A stretch of DNA of 64,000 bases from Leucobacter muris (GCF_004028235.1 NZ_CP035037.1:1798001-1862000), one strand, 5' to 3'; shown: positions 45,238-54,038, numbered from the stretch's first letter. The notes: generated by a model not told the origin, from the sequence alone. Numbers and translations: made by a program.

Positions 45238-46263
45238 GTGCGCGCAGTCATCATGGACGCCCCCGGCAGGATCACCGTCGGCGAGCGGGAAGACCCGAGG
45301 ATCCTGAAGCCCACCGACGCGATCATCAGGATCACCGCGACCTGCATCTGCGGCTCCGATCTGTGGCCGTACCGCGGCGTCGAGCCCGTCGATCGCACCC
45401 CGATGGGCCACGAGTACGTGGGGGTCGTCGAGGAGGTGGGCGACGAGGTGAAGACCGTGCGGCCCGGCGATTTCGTCGTCGGTTCCTTCGTCATCTCGTG
45501 CGGCGAGTGCGAGATCTGCGAATCGGGATACCCGTCGAAGTGCGTGAACTCCGAGTTCGTGTCGGCGACCATCGGCACCCAGGCGGAACGGGCGCGCATC
45601 CCGCACGCCGACGGCACGCTCGTGAAGACGCCGGGCCGGCCCGATCCCGACCTGATCCCGTCGCTGCTCGCGGCCTCCGACGTGCTCGGCACCGGCTGGT
45701 TCGCCGCCGATGCCGCACAGGCGGGGCCGGGCAAGACCGTGGTCGTCGTCGGCGACGGCGCGGTGGGCCTCATGGGGGTGCTCGCGGCGAAACAGCTGGG
45801 CGCCGAACGCATCATCGCGATGAGCCACCACCCCGAACGGCAGAGGCTCGCCAGGGAGTTCGGCGCGACCGACATCGTCGAGGAGCGGGGATCCGAGGGC
45901 GCCGCGCGGATCAGGGAGCTCACCGGCGGGCTCGGTGCGCACTCGGTGATCGAAGCGGTCGGCACCGAGGAGTCGCTGCTGCAGGCGATCCGATCGTGCC
46001 GCGCGGGCGGGCACATCGGCTTCGTCGGCGTCGCGCATCGGGGCGTCACCATTCCCGCCGACCGGCTGTTCTTCGCCGAAGTGCACCTGCACGGAGGGCC
46101 GGCGCCGGTGCGCCGCTACCTGCCCGAGTTGATCCGGCTGATCTGGGAACGGAGGATCGAGCCGGGCCGGGTGTTCGATCTGACGCTGCCGCTCGAAGAG
46201 GCCGCCGCGGGTTACGAGGCGATGGATCGGCGCACCGCCGTCAAGGTGCTGCTGACGGTCTGA
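45238..46263 (+). CDS. Zinc-dependent alcohol dehydrogenase (MDR family)
   Basis: 341 residues. Catalytic zinc ligands CICGSD and MGHEYVG; structural zinc lobe CGECEICESGYPSKC with four Cys; coenzyme-binding VVVVGDGAVGLMGVLAAKQLGA. Glu/Asp pattern around SHHPERQRLA suggests NADP. GTG 45238 is preceded by AAGGAG. First gene of an operon with an acetyltransferase and an aldo/keto reductase, divergent from the MmyB-type regulator. The intergenic region holds GGAGGC (45139) inverted with GCCTCC (45154), a candidate regulator site. Confidence 0.92.
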   Translation: MRAVIMDAPGRITVGEREDPRILKPTDAIIRITATCICGSDLWPYRGVEPVDRTPMGHEYVGVVEEVGDEVKTVRPGDFVVGSFVISCGECEICESGYPSKCVNSEFVSATIGTQAERARIPHADGTLVKTPGRPDPDLIPSLLAASDVLGTGWFAADAAQAGPGKTVVVVGDGAVGLMGVLAAKQLGAERIIAMSHHPERQRLAREFGATDIVEERGSEGAARIRELTGGLGAHSVIEAVGTEESLLQAIRSCRAGGHIGFVGVAHRGVTIPADRLFFAEVHLHGGPAPVRRYLPELIRLIWERRIEPGRVFDLTLPLEEAAAGYEAMDRRTAVKVLLTV

Positions 46264-46282
46264 GCGGAAGGGAACAGCAGCA

Positions 46283-46846
46283 GTGGATACGCAGGAGTTC
46301 CTCGACCGGATGGACGCGGGCGAAGCGGCGCGACCCGGCACCGATCTCGCGGCCAAGATGCACGAGCTGGCCGACGAGGCGATCCGGGTGTGCATGGAGC
46401 TGAACACCCGCTACACGACGCCCGCGGAGCGCGTCGAGATCATGTCGCGCCTCACCGGGCGGCCCGTCGCGGAGACGGTGAGGCTCTTCCCGCCGTTCAC
46501 CACCGACTGCGGCAAGAACACGGTGCTGGGCGAGCGCGTCTTCATCAACAGCGGCTGCCGGTTCCAGGATCAGGGCGGCATCCGCATCGGCGACGATGTG
46601 CCCGTCGGCCACAACGTCGTACTGGCGTCGCTGAACCACGAGCTCGACCCGGCGGAGCGGGCGACCACCGTTCCGCGGCCCATCGTGATCGGAGACCGGG
46701 TCTGGATCGGGGCCAATGCGACGGTGCTCGCGGGCGTCACGATCGGACACGGCGCCGTCGTCGCCGCGGGAGCGGTCGTCACCCGCGACGTCGCACCCGA
46801 CACCGTCGTGGGCGGCGTGCCCGCGCGTGTGATCCGCAACCTCTGA
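46283..46846 (+). CDS. Hexapeptide-repeat O-acetyltransferase (maltose/galactoside acetyltransferase-like)
   Basis: 187 residues, left-handed beta-helix. Begins with a helical region, then TRYTTPAERVEIMSRLTG (the typical maltose-acetyltransferase N-terminal part is shortened), FPPFTTDCGKNTVLGERVFINSGC, the catalytic His in LASLNHELDP, and hexapeptide turns IVIGDRVWIGANATVLAGV and IGHGAVVAAGAVVTRDV. GTG 46283 is 19 bases after the alcohol dehydrogenase stop. Acceptor unknown; a sugar, alcohol or aldehyde-derived product of its operon partners is possible. Confidence 0.9.
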   Translation: MDTQEFLDRMDAGEAARPGTDLAAKMHELADEAIRVCMELNTRYTTPAERVEIMSRLTGRPVAETVRLFPPFTTDCGKNTVLGERVFINSGCRFQDQGGIRIGDDVPVGHNVVLASLNHELDPAERATTVPRPIVIGDRVWIGANATVLAGVTIGHGAVVAAGAVVTRDVAPDTVVGGVPARVIRNL

Positions 46847-46890
46847 GAACGCACCGAATCCCACGCACTGCAGCAGAACGGAGCAAGCGC

Positions 46891-47748
46891 ATGACCATCC
46901 TGAACGAGACCTACACCCTGTCGAACGGTGTCGAGACCCCGAAGCTCGGCCTCGGCACCTGGTTCATCGAAGACGACCGGGCGGCCGATGCCGTGCAGAC
47001 CGCGATCGAGGTCGGCTATCGCAACATCGACACCGCGCAGGCGTACGGCAACGAACGCGGCGTCGGCGAGGGGGTGCGCGCGAGCGGGGTGTCCCGCGAG
47101 CAGCTGTTCGTCTCCTCCAAGCTCGCCGCGGAGATCAAGGACTATGACGAGGCGGGGGCCGCGATCGACGAGTCGCTGGCGAAGCTGGACATCGGATACA
47201 TCGACCTGATGCTGATCCACTCTCCGCAGCCGTGGGCCGACTTCCGCGGCGGCGACTACGCCGAGGGCAACCTCGCCGCCTGGCGCGCGCTCGAGGAAGC
47301 GCACGAGGCGGGCAAGCTGCGGGCGATCGGCGTCTCGAACTTCCTGCGGCACGACCTCGACAACATCCTCGAGCACGGCACCGTCGCGCCGCACGCCAAC
47401 CAGGTGCTCGTGCACGCCGGCAACACTCCGTCGGAGCTCATCGCCTACTGCCAGAGCAAGGGGATCCTCGTGCAGGCGTACTCGCCGATCGCGCACGGCG
47501 AGATCCTCGACAATCCGCAGGTGCGGGCGATCGCCGAGAAGTACGGCGTGAGCGTGCCCCAGCTGTGCATCAGGTACACCCTGCAGCTGGGCTGCGTGTC
47601 GCTGCCCAAGACCGCGAACCCCGAGCACATGCGGGCGAACGCGCAGGTCGACTTCGTGATCTCCGGGGCCGATATGGAGGCCCTCAGGCGCCTCGACGAC
47701 AGCGACTACGGCGCGCACGCCGCCTTCCCGGTCTACAGCGGCGGGTGA
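46891..47748 (+). CDS. Aldo/keto reductase (2,5-diketo-D-gluconate reductase-like)
   Basis: 285 residues. Catalytic tetrad visible: Asp and Tyr in NIDTAQAYGNE, Lys in FVSSKLA, His in LMLIHSPQPW. Also GVSNFLRHDL and the C-terminal NADPH motif SLPKTANPEHMRANAQV. Third gene of the ADH-acetyltransferase-AKR operon (44 bases after the acetyltransferase). A carbonyl-reducing role with the alcohol dehydrogenase suggests aldehyde or ketone metabolism. Confidence 0.92.
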   Translation: MTILNETYTLSNGVETPKLGLGTWFIEDDRAADAVQTAIEVGYRNIDTAQAYGNERGVGEGVRASGVSREQLFVSSKLAAEIKDYDEAGAAIDESLAKLDIGYIDLMLIHSPQPWADFRGGDYAEGNLAAWRALEEAHEAGKLRAIGVSNFLRHDLDNILEHGTVAPHANQVLVHAGNTPSELIAYCQSKGILVQAYSPIAHGEILDNPQVRAIAEKYGVSVPQLCIRYTLQLGCVSLPKTANPEHMRANAQVDFVISGADMEALRRLDDSDYGAHAAFPVYSGG

Positions 47749-47848
47749 GAGCCGGCGGATCGGCGCACCGGTGGGTGAAGCGGGTCAGCAGGCACGCGAC
47801 CGGCACGGCGCCGGTGCGGCATCTCGGCGCCGTCCGACGACCTGATCG

Positions 47849-47895
47849 CATGGTTGATGCGTCAACCATGTCCGCATATGATTGATGCATCAATC
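47849..47895 (+). promoter_or_regulatory. marR promoter with two MarR-type operators
   Basis: -35 TTGATG (47854-47859) and -10 TATGAT (47877-47882) with a 17-base spacer. Operator 1 (47849-47870) has arms CATGGTTGA and TCAACCATG; operator 2 (47880-47895) is the perfect palindrome GATTGATGCATCAATC. Both share the core TTGATGC-TCAA. One covers the -35 and the other the -10/start site, the classical layout for MarR autorepression. Confidence 0.85.
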
Positions 47896-47914
47896 TCATA
47901 CGGAGGCGAGTCGG

Positions 47915-48436
47915 ATGGGCCGAAACGGGGCAAAGCACGAGCTGCCGTCGCGGCAGGAGCTGCGCGTCTGGCGCGACTACGTCGAGACCTCCGAAGCGCT
48001 GCGCCGTCTGCTGGGCGCCCGCCTGCAGCAGCAGTCGGGCATCTCGTCGGCCGACTACTCGGTGCTGCTGGCGCTGAGCGAGGCGGGTGAACGCGCGATG
48101 CGCTCCTCCGAGCTCGCCGCGCGCATCGGATGGGACCGCAGCAGACTGTCGCACCATCTGGCACGGATGGAGAAGCGCGAGCTGATCCGCCGCGAGCGGT
48201 GCGCCGACGACAGCCGCGGATCGACCGTCGTGCTCACCGACGCGGGCCTCGGGCAGTTTCGGCGCGGCTCGGTGCCGCACCTCAGAGACGTGCACGAGCT
48301 GTTCGTCGACGCGCTCGCACCGCAGCAGCTCCTGGCGCTCGGCGACGCGGTGGCGTCCCTCCGCGCGCACCTCGAACAGCAGTGCGGAGAACTGGATCCT
48401 CGACCACCCGGCGCGCGCGGCGCGGCGGGCCGATGA
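47915..48436 (+). CDS. MarR-family transcriptional repressor
   Basis: 173 residues. Winged helix visible: SSADYSVLLALSEAGERAMRSSELAARIGWDRSRLSHHLARMEKRELI then a wing RERCADDSRGSTVVLTDAG. ATG 47915 is preceded by CGGAGG. Almost certainly represses its own operon (marR-doxX-flavoprotein) through the two palindromes just upstream. The inducer is unknown; no cysteine-based redox switch is obvious in the DNA-binding domain. Confidence 0.93.
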   Translation: MGRNGAKHELPSRQELRVWRDYVETSEALRRLLGARLQQQSGISSADYSVLLALSEAGERAMRSSELAARIGWDRSRLSHHLARMEKRELIRRERCADDSRGSTVVLTDAGLGQFRRGSVPHLRDVHELFVDALAPQQLLALGDAVASLRAHLEQQCGELDPRPPGARGAAGR

Positions 48437-48487
48437 GTCGCCGCTCCCGACCGGCTCCGCATCGCCCACCACCGAAAGGAACCTCAG

Positions 48488-48874
48488 ATGCTCATCATCA
48501 TGTGGATCGCCACCGGCCTCCTCGCCGTGTGCAACCTGCTGGCGGGCGCGGGCAAGGCGTTCACGCCCTGGCCCGCGCTGCAGGAGAAGATGCCGTGGAC
48601 GGAGACGACGGGCAAGGGGATCGCCTACTTCGCAGCCTGGTCCGAGATCGTCGGCGCGGTCGGCGCGATCCTGCCGCTCATCCTCGCCCGCACCCTCGAC
48701 GGGTGGGCGTGGGTGAGCTGGGTGGCGTTCGCCGCGGTGCTCGGCCTGACGGTGATCCAGTTGCTGGCGCTCGCGCTGCACCTCAAGCGCGGCGAGGGCA
48801 AGACCCTGCCCGTGAACCTCGGGCTCATCGCCGTCGGGCTCTCTTCGGCGGCGCTGATCCTCGCGACCCGATGA
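48488..48874 (+). CDS. DoxX-family membrane protein
   Basis: 128 residues, four hydrophobic helices. Family motifs: LLAGAGKAFTPWPALQEKMPW after helix 1, and FAAWSEIVGAVGAILPLIL. DoxX proteins are associated with redox and thiol stress in actinobacteria, but a direct activity is not established. The stop overlaps the start of the flavoprotein gene (ATGA). Confidence 0.88.
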   Translation: MLIIMWIATGLLAVCNLLAGAGKAFTPWPALQEKMPWTETTGKGIAYFAAWSEIVGAVGAILPLILARTLDGWAWVSWVAFAAVLGLTVIQLLALALHLKRGEGKTLPVNLGLIAVGLSSAALILATR

Positions 48875-49998
48875 GCGCCGCGCAACGCCCGAGCCGCTTC
48901 GCGACGGTCGCCGTGATCGGCGCGGGGCAGGCGGGGCTCTCGGCGGGCTACCACCTCGCCAGGCGCGGCTTCTCGAGCGCCCTCGCCGAGCCGGGGGCCG
49001 CGCGCACCTTCGTGATGTTCGACGCGAACCCGGCTCCCGGCGGCGCGTGGCAGCATCGGTGGGAGTCGCTGCGCATGGCGACCGTCAACGGCATCTTCGA
49101 CCTGCCCGACCACCCGAAGCCGACGGTCTCCCCCGACGCGGCGAGTCGCGACGCCGCTCCCGCCTACTTCGCCGCGTTCGAGCGCGAGACGCGACTGCCG
49201 ATCCTGCGACCGGTCGCGGTGAGCGCCGTGCGTCGCGCCGACGACGACTCCGAGGGCGAACTGCTCGTCGACACCGACGAGGGCGGGTGGCGCGCGCGGG
49301 CGGTGATCAACGCGACGGGCACCTGGAATAATCCGCTGCTCCCCGAGTACCCCGGGCAGCAGTGCTTCACCGGCCGCCAGCTGCACACCCGAGACTACGT
49401 CTCGGCTGAGGAGTTCGCGGGCCGACGGGTCGCGATCGTCGGAGGCGGGATCTCGGCGGTCCAGCTCCTCGAAGAGATCTCCCGCGTCGCCACCACGCAC
49501 TGGTACACGAGGCGGCCGCCCGTCTTCCGCGACGGCGGGTTCCGCCCCGAGATCGAGGGGCGCGAGGTGATCGCACGGGTCACCGCCGACGCCGAAGCCA
49601 GCAGACCCGGCCGCAGTGTCGTCTCGTACACGGGCCTCGCCTGGACGCCGTACGCGATCGCCGCCCGCGACCGCGGCGCGCTCGAACGGCGCCCCATGTT
49701 CACCGGCCTCGAGCCGGGCGGCGTGCGGGAGGCCGACGGCGGCTTCACCCCCGTCGACGCGATCGTGTGGGCGACCGGGTTCCGCCCCGACCTGCGGCAC
49801 CTCGACCCGCTCGGCCTGCGCAACGAGTTCGGCGGCATCACCGTGCGCGGCACCCGTGCCGCCGCCGATCCCCGCATCCACCTCATCGGGTACGGGCCGT
49901 CGCAGTCCACGGTCGGCGCGAATCGCGCCGGTCGCGAGGCCGCCCGGGCCCTCGCCGATCGCTTCGCCGTCGTGCCCGCCGACTCGCGCCGGACATGA
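48871..49998 (+). CDS. FAD/NAD(P)-binding flavoprotein (YhjG/CzcO-like monooxygenase)
   Basis: 375 residues. FAD motif AVIGAGQAGLSAGYHLARR, then PAPGGAWQHRWESLRM, INATGTWNNPLLPEYPG (the GTW/ATG motif of flavin monooxygenases), NADPH motif VAIVGGGISAVQLLEEI and IVWATGFRPDLRHL. These features match the CzcO/class B monooxygenase-like group. Last gene of the MarR-controlled operon, followed by a strong terminator. Substrate unknown. Confidence 0.9.
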   Translation: MSAAQRPSRFATVAVIGAGQAGLSAGYHLARRGFSSALAEPGAARTFVMFDANPAPGGAWQHRWESLRMATVNGIFDLPDHPKPTVSPDAASRDAAPAYFAAFERETRLPILRPVAVSAVRRADDDSEGELLVDTDEGGWRARAVINATGTWNNPLLPEYPGQQCFTGRQLHTRDYVSAEEFAGRRVAIVGGGISAVQLLEEISRVATTHWYTRRPPVFRDGGFRPEIEGREVIARVTADAEASRPGRSVVSYTGLAWTPYAIAARDRGALERRPMFTGLEPGGVREADGGFTPVDAIVWATGFRPDLRHLDPLGLRNEFGGITVRGTRAAADPRIHLIGYGPSQSTVGANRAGREAARALADRFAVVPADSRRT

Positions 49999-49999
49999 G

Positions 50000-50041
50000 A
50001 ACAGCCCCTGGGCCGGTCGTGAGACCTGCCCAGGGGCTGTT
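50000..50041. terminator. Bidirectional terminator between flavoprotein gene and tRNA-Leu
   Basis: Perfect 14-bp inverted repeat AACAGCCCCTGGGC (50000-50013) and its reverse complement (50028-50041), 14-base loop, beginning 2 bases after the flavoprotein stop codon. Plus-strand tail TTTCG. It can also end the tRNA transcript coming from the other side. Confidence 0.85.
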
Positions 50042-50050
50042 TCGTTCGCG

Positions 50051-50136
50051 TGCGCGAGGGGGGACTTGAACCCCCACGCCCTAATACGGGCACTAGCACC
50101 TCAAGCTAGCGCGTCTGCCAATTCCGCCACCCGCGC
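50051..50136 (-). tRNA. tRNA-Leu(GAG)
   Basis: 86-base tRNA with the long variable arm of class II tRNAs. Acceptor stem GCGCGGG pairs with CTCGCGC; D arm TGGCGGAATTGGCAGACGC; anticodon loop CTTGAGG gives anticodon GAG (reads CUC/CUU); T arm GGGGGTTCAAGTCCCCC. Discriminator base A; the 3' CCA is not encoded (ACGC follows). Confidence 0.95.
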
Positions 50137-50272
50137 GAACGATCCGGACCTTCATCGGCCGAACAGATAATAACTTAGCACGGATCCCGGCACGGTACGA
50201 ATCGGGCGGCTCAGGCCGGGCGCGTCGCCCCCATTCCTTCGGCGTCGCCGCCGAGCAGCCCCTCTGCGCCGC

Positions 50273-50767
50273 TCAGTCGGGCCGGCCGATCGGCGCCGCG
50301 ATCGCATCCGTCGCGCGCATCAGGTCGCCGGGCGTCAGCTCGATGTCGAACCCGCGGCGCCCGCCCGACACGAGCACGGTGCCGTGTCCCAGCGCGGACG
50401 AGTCGACCACCGTGCGCAGCCGCGTGCGCTGACCGATCGGGCTGATCCCGCCCACCACGTACCCGGTCTTGCGCTCCGCGAGTGCGGGGTCGGCCATCGC
50501 GGCCCGCCTGCCGCCGAGCGCGGCGGCGAGCGCCTTGAGGTCGAGCTTGCCCGACACCGGCACGACGCCGACGGCGAGCGCGCCGTCCACCTCGGCGAGC
50601 AGCGTCTTGAAGACGCGCTCGGGCTCCACCCCGAGCGCGGCGGCGGCCTCTCCCCCGAAGTCGCTCACGCCGGGTTCGTGCTCGTAGGCGCGGATCTCGA
50701 ACGGGATCCCCGCCCGCACGAGCGCGACGGTCGCCGGTGTCGATGCTGCGGCATGCTTCTTTCCCAC
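50273..50767 (-). CDS. ybaK: Cys-tRNA(Pro)/Cys-tRNA(Cys) deacylase YbaK
   Basis: 164 residues from GTG 50767 (MGKKHAAASTPA), where homologues start; a GTG seven codons earlier is also in frame. Editing enzyme that hydrolyses mischarged aminoacyl-tRNA. Motifs: YEHEPGVSDFGGEAAAALGV, RVFKTLLAEVDG (conserved VFKTL), VVPVSGKLDLKALAAALGG, YVVGGISPIGQRTRLRT and RRGFDIELTPGDL. Upstream lies the second copy of the interspersed palindrome. Confidence 0.93.
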   Translation of the reverse strand: MGKKHAAASTPATVALVRAGIPFEIRAYEHEPGVSDFGGEAAAALGVEPERVFKTLLAEVDGALAVGVVPVSGKLDLKALAAALGGRRAAMADPALAERKTGYVVGGISPIGQRTRLRTVVDSSALGHGTVLVSGGRRGFDIELTPGDLMRATDAIAAPIGRPD

Positions 50768-50801
50768 ACCCTCGATTCTAGGGAGCACGGCTCAGGTGCG
50801 C

Positions 50802-50857
50802 CGAGAGGCGGGTTTCGCGGCTCCACCCGCCGGGAGACCCGCGAAACCCGCCTCTCG
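50802..50857. repeat. Intergenic palindromic element, copy B
   Basis: Perfect 19-bp inverted repeat: cgagaggcgggtttcgcgg (50802-50820) and its reverse complement (50839-50857), 18-base loop. It matches copy A (20087-20142) except at the eleventh base and near the loop end of the arm; the loops differ. Located in the gap between the ybaK and helicase genes; not followed by a T tract. Confidence 0.9.
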
Positions 50858-50890
50858 ACGCCGTACCAGCGATTCGGGCCCGCCATGCCC

Positions 50891-52699
50891 CTAGGGGCGC
50901 AGCCGTCTCCGCAGCAGCTCGATGCGCTTCTGCAGCTGCGTCACCGACGCCTGGGCCACGGGGGGCCCGCCGCACACGCGCCGCAGCTCGGTGTGGATAT
51001 CCTTGTGCGGCTCGCCCGACACCTTGGCGTACATGCCGACGAGGCTCGACAGCAGCTTGCGCTGCTCGCCGAGCGTGCGGTGCAGCGCCTCGGGCGCCTC
51101 CGCCCGCTCCGGCGCGTGCTCGAGCAGCCCCTGGCGGCTCGCCGAGCGGCGGGCCTGCCGAGCCTGCCGCTGCTGCAGCAGCGCCCGCACCTCCTGCGGT
51201 TCGAGCAGACCCGGAAACCCGAGGAAGTCGAGCTCCTCCTCGCTCTCGACCTCGGCGTACCCCCCGAACTCGGCGCCGTCGAACACGGCGCGGTCGAAGT
51301 GCGCGTCGGATCCGAGCGCCTGATACGTGAACTCGGCCTCCTCGAGCTCCGACGAGGCCCGGTCCTCCCGCTCGGCCTCCGCCATCAGGGCGGCCTCGGC
51401 GTCCCACATCTCCTCGGCGCTCTTCGGCCCCTCGAGCACGTGGCCCCGCTCCTTCTCGAGCTCGGCGGCGAGCTGCATGAGCGCGGGCACGTTCGGAATG
51501 AACACCGAGGCGACCTCGCCGCGGCGCCGCGAGCGCACGAAGCGCCCGATGGCCTGTGCGAAGAACAGCGGCGTCGACGAGCTGGTCGCGTACACGCCGA
51601 CGGCGAGGCGCGGCACGTCGACGCCCTCCGACACCATGCGCACCGCCACCATCCAGCGCGAGTCCCCGGTCGAGAACGAGTCGATGCGCTCCGAGGCGCC
51701 GGCGTCGTCGGAGAGGATCAGCGCCACCTCCTCGCCGGTGATCTCGCGCAGCTGACGCGCGTACGACTTCGCGGAGGCGTGGTCGGTCGCGATCACGAGC
51801 CCGCCCGCATCGGGGATCTGCTGCCGCACCTCGCTCAGGCGACGGTCGGCGGCGCGCAGCACCTTCGCGATCCAGTCCCCCGCCGGGTCGAGCGCGGTGC
51901 GCCACGCCTGCGAGGTGATGTCCTTCGTGTTGCCCTCGCCGAGCGCGGCCTCCATCTCCTCGCCGGCCGAGGTCTGCCATCGCATCTTGCCCGCATAGAC
52001 CATGAAGATGACGGGGCGCACGATGCCGTCGGCGAGCGCTCGCCCGTATCCGTAGTCGTAGTCGGTGAGGGAGAGCCGGGATCCGTCGCCCTGCGGCGCG
52101 TACTGCACGAACGGGATCGGCGCCTCGTCGGAGCGGAACGGGGTGCCCGTGAGCGACAGCCGGCGCTTCGCGCTGCCGTAGGCCTCGCGGATCGCGTCGC
52201 CCCAGCTCAGCGCGTCGCCGCCGTGGTGCACCTCGTCGAGGATCACGAGCGTGTCGGCGCTCTCGGTGAGCAGGCGGTGCTGCACCGGCTTCATCGCGAC
52301 CTGGGCGTAGGTGACGGCCACGCCGTGGAAATGGCGGCCGTAGCCGAGCCCGTCGCTGTTCGAGTAGGAGGGGTTCAAGCGGATGCCCGCGCGCGCCGCG
52401 GCGTCGGCCCACTGGGTCTTCAGGTGCTCGGTGGGGGCGACGACGACGATCTGGCTGACGGTGTGATTGGCGCGCAGGATCGACGCGAGCCTCAGGGCGA
52501 ACGTCGTCTTGCCCGCGCCCGGGGTCGCCGATGCCAGGAAGTCGCGGGGGTGCTGATCGAGATACTGCTTGATCGCCTCCTCCTGCCAGGCGCGCAGCCG
52601 CGGGGCCGTGCCGTGGGCGGCGCGCTCGGGATAGGCGGGGGGCAGGTGTTCGGCGGCACTCGTTCCCGGGAGATGGAGGGCTGGATCCGAATCTGTCAC
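50891..52699 (-). CDS. DEAD/DEAH-box SF2 helicase (restriction-type III/RecQ-XPB-like core)
   Basis: 602 residues. Walker A SATPGAGKTTFAL, motif Ia VVVAPTEHLKTQW, motif II LVILDEVHHGGDA (DEVH), motif III SLTGTPFRSDEAPIPF, motif V VSEGVDVPRLAV and motif VI AQAIGRFVRSRRRGE. The C-terminal third (about 420-600) is acidic then basic and carries a helical segment VTQLQKRIELLRRRLRP; role unknown. This is the stand-alone helicase common in actinobacteria. GTG 52699 lacks a ribosome site; TAGTCT 8 bases upstream suggests a leaderless message. Confidence 0.92.
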   Translation of the reverse strand: MTDSDPALHLPGTSAAEHLPPAYPERAAHGTAPRLRAWQEEAIKQYLDQHPRDFLASATPGAGKTTFALRLASILRANHTVSQIVVVAPTEHLKTQWADAAARAGIRLNPSYSNSDGLGYGRHFHGVAVTYAQVAMKPVQHRLLTESADTLVILDEVHHGGDALSWGDAIREAYGSAKRRLSLTGTPFRSDEAPIPFVQYAPQGDGSRLSLTDYDYGYGRALADGIVRPVIFMVYAGKMRWQTSAGEEMEAALGEGNTKDITSQAWRTALDPAGDWIAKVLRAADRRLSEVRQQIPDAGGLVIATDHASAKSYARQLREITGEEVALILSDDAGASERIDSFSTGDSRWMVAVRMVSEGVDVPRLAVGVYATSSSTPLFFAQAIGRFVRSRRRGEVASVFIPNVPALMQLAAELEKERGHVLEGPKSAEEMWDAEAALMAEAEREDRASSELEEAEFTYQALGSDAHFDRAVFDGAEFGGYAEVESEEELDFLGFPGLLEPQEVRALLQQRQARQARRSASRQGLLEHAPERAEAPEALHRTLGEQRKLLSSLVGMYAKVSGEPHKDIHTELRRVCGGPPVAQASVTQLQKRIELLRRRLRP

Positions 52700-52764
52700 A
52701 GCGTTCTAGACTAGCGGTGTAGATCGCGAGCGTTCTCAGACGGGCGCCGCTCGACGGACAGGGG

Positions 52765-53586
52765 ATGGCAGTGGCAGATGATCAGGCGGGAATCGAACTT
52801 CCCTGGTCGCGTTTCGTGGCCATCGGCGACTCGTTCACCGAGGGCGTGGGCGATCCCGACGCCGACAGCCCGGGCGGGTTGCGCGGCTGGGCCGACCGCT
52901 TCGCAGAGGTGCTCAGCGCCTACGACGACGAGTTCGCGTACGCCAACCTCGCGGTGCGCGGCAAGCTCATCCGGCAGATCGCCGAGGAGCAGGTGGATGC
53001 GGCGCTCGATCTGCGCCCCGATCTCATCAGCGTGTGCGCGGGCGGCAACGACGTCATCCGCCCCGGCACCGACCCAGACGAGGTGGCGGCGAAGCTCGAC
53101 CGGGTGATCGAGCGCCTGGGCGCGAGCGGCGCCACGATCCTCCTGTTCACGGGTGTCGACACCGCCTTCCAGCCCGTCTTCCGCACGATCCGCGGCAAGG
53201 TGGCGATCTTCAACGAGAACGTGCGCAAGGTCGCGAAGCGGCACGACTGCGTGGTCGTCGACCAATGGGCGCTCGAGGAGCTGCAGGACAGCCGCTTCTG
53301 GGCGGGCGATCGGCTGCACCTCAACGCGCTCGGTCACCACACGATCGCGCGCGCCGCCCTCGAGGCCCTCAACGTGCCCCACGACCTCACCCCGCTCGAT
53401 CCCCCGCCCGTGCCGTTGCGCACCTGGCGCCAGGCCCGCAAGGAGGACGTGGTGTGGGCGCGTGAGCACCTCGTGCCGTGGGTGATCCGCCGCATCAAGC
53501 ACGTCTCCTCGGGCGACGGCATCGAGGCGAAGCGCCCCCGACCCGAACCCGCGCGCCGGGGTCGCTACGGCGGCGCCGAGGCCTGA
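52765..53586 (+). CDS. SGNH-family (GDSL) esterase/lipase-like hydrolase
   Basis: 273 residues. Block I FVAIGDSFTEGVGDP with nucleophile Ser, block II Gly in NLAVRGKLIRQ, block III CAGGNDVIRPG with Asn, and block V DRLHLNALGHHTIA with catalytic Asp and His. No signal peptide, so cytoplasmic. The C-terminal ~50 residues are basic (IRRIKHVSSGDGIEAKRPRP). Divergent from the helicase gene (65 bases). Substrate unknown; likely an ester or acyl group. Confidence 0.92.
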   Translation: MAVADDQAGIELPWSRFVAIGDSFTEGVGDPDADSPGGLRGWADRFAEVLSAYDDEFAYANLAVRGKLIRQIAEEQVDAALDLRPDLISVCAGGNDVIRPGTDPDEVAAKLDRVIERLGASGATILLFTGVDTAFQPVFRTIRGKVAIFNENVRKVAKRHDCVVVDQWALEELQDSRFWAGDRLHLNALGHHTIARAALEALNVPHDLTPLDPPPVPLRTWRQARKEDVVWAREHLVPWVIRRIKHVSSGDGIEAKRPRPEPARRGRYGGAEA

Positions 53587-53628
53587 TCTCTCACACCGGA
53601 ATCTCAGCTGAGCGGGTAGGGTGAGGGC

Positions 53629-53970
53629 ATGGCATCACTCACCCAGCAGCTTGCAGACACGGTCACTCAGGTGGGCGTCCGCTCGTCCTACGGCGAGCCC
53701 GTCGAGGTCGACGGCACCACGATCATGCCCGTCGCGTGCACCTCGTACGGCTTCGGCGCCGGCGAGGGCGGCGGCGGCCTCGAAGACGCCCAGGGCGAGG
53801 GCTCGGGCGGCGGGGGCGGGGGCATGTCGGTGCCGGTCGGCGCCTACGTGAGCCGCGACGGCTACACCCGCTTCGAGCCCAACATCATCGCGCTGCTCGC
53901 CGTCGGCGTGCCGTTCGTGTGGGTGGCGGGCCGAGCCCTGGCCCGCATCATCAAGGCGCTCAAGAAGTAG
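53629..53970 (+). CDS. GerW/YtfJ-like protein
   Basis: 113 residues. Contains VGVRSSYGEPVEVDGTTIMPVACTSYGFGAGEGGGG, a Gly/Glu-rich middle, and a final helix NIIALLAVGVPFVWVAGRALARIIKALKK typical of the GerW family (YtfJ), which in Bacillus is a spore germination protein but is widespread in non-sporulating bacteria with unknown role. GGGTGAGGG precedes the ATG, and TAGGGT may be the -10. Cotranscription with the SGNH gene (42-base gap) is possible. Confidence 0.85.
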   Translation: MASLTQQLADTVTQVGVRSSYGEPVEVDGTTIMPVACTSYGFGAGEGGGGLEDAQGEGSGGGGGGMSVPVGAYVSRDGYTRFEPNIIALLAVGVPFVWVAGRALARIIKALKK

Positions 53971-54038
53971 CCCCTACGGCGCCGCTTCGGGCCGGGGCGC
54001 AGCGCGCTCGATGCGTCCGCGCGGCGCGGCCGCCGAGA

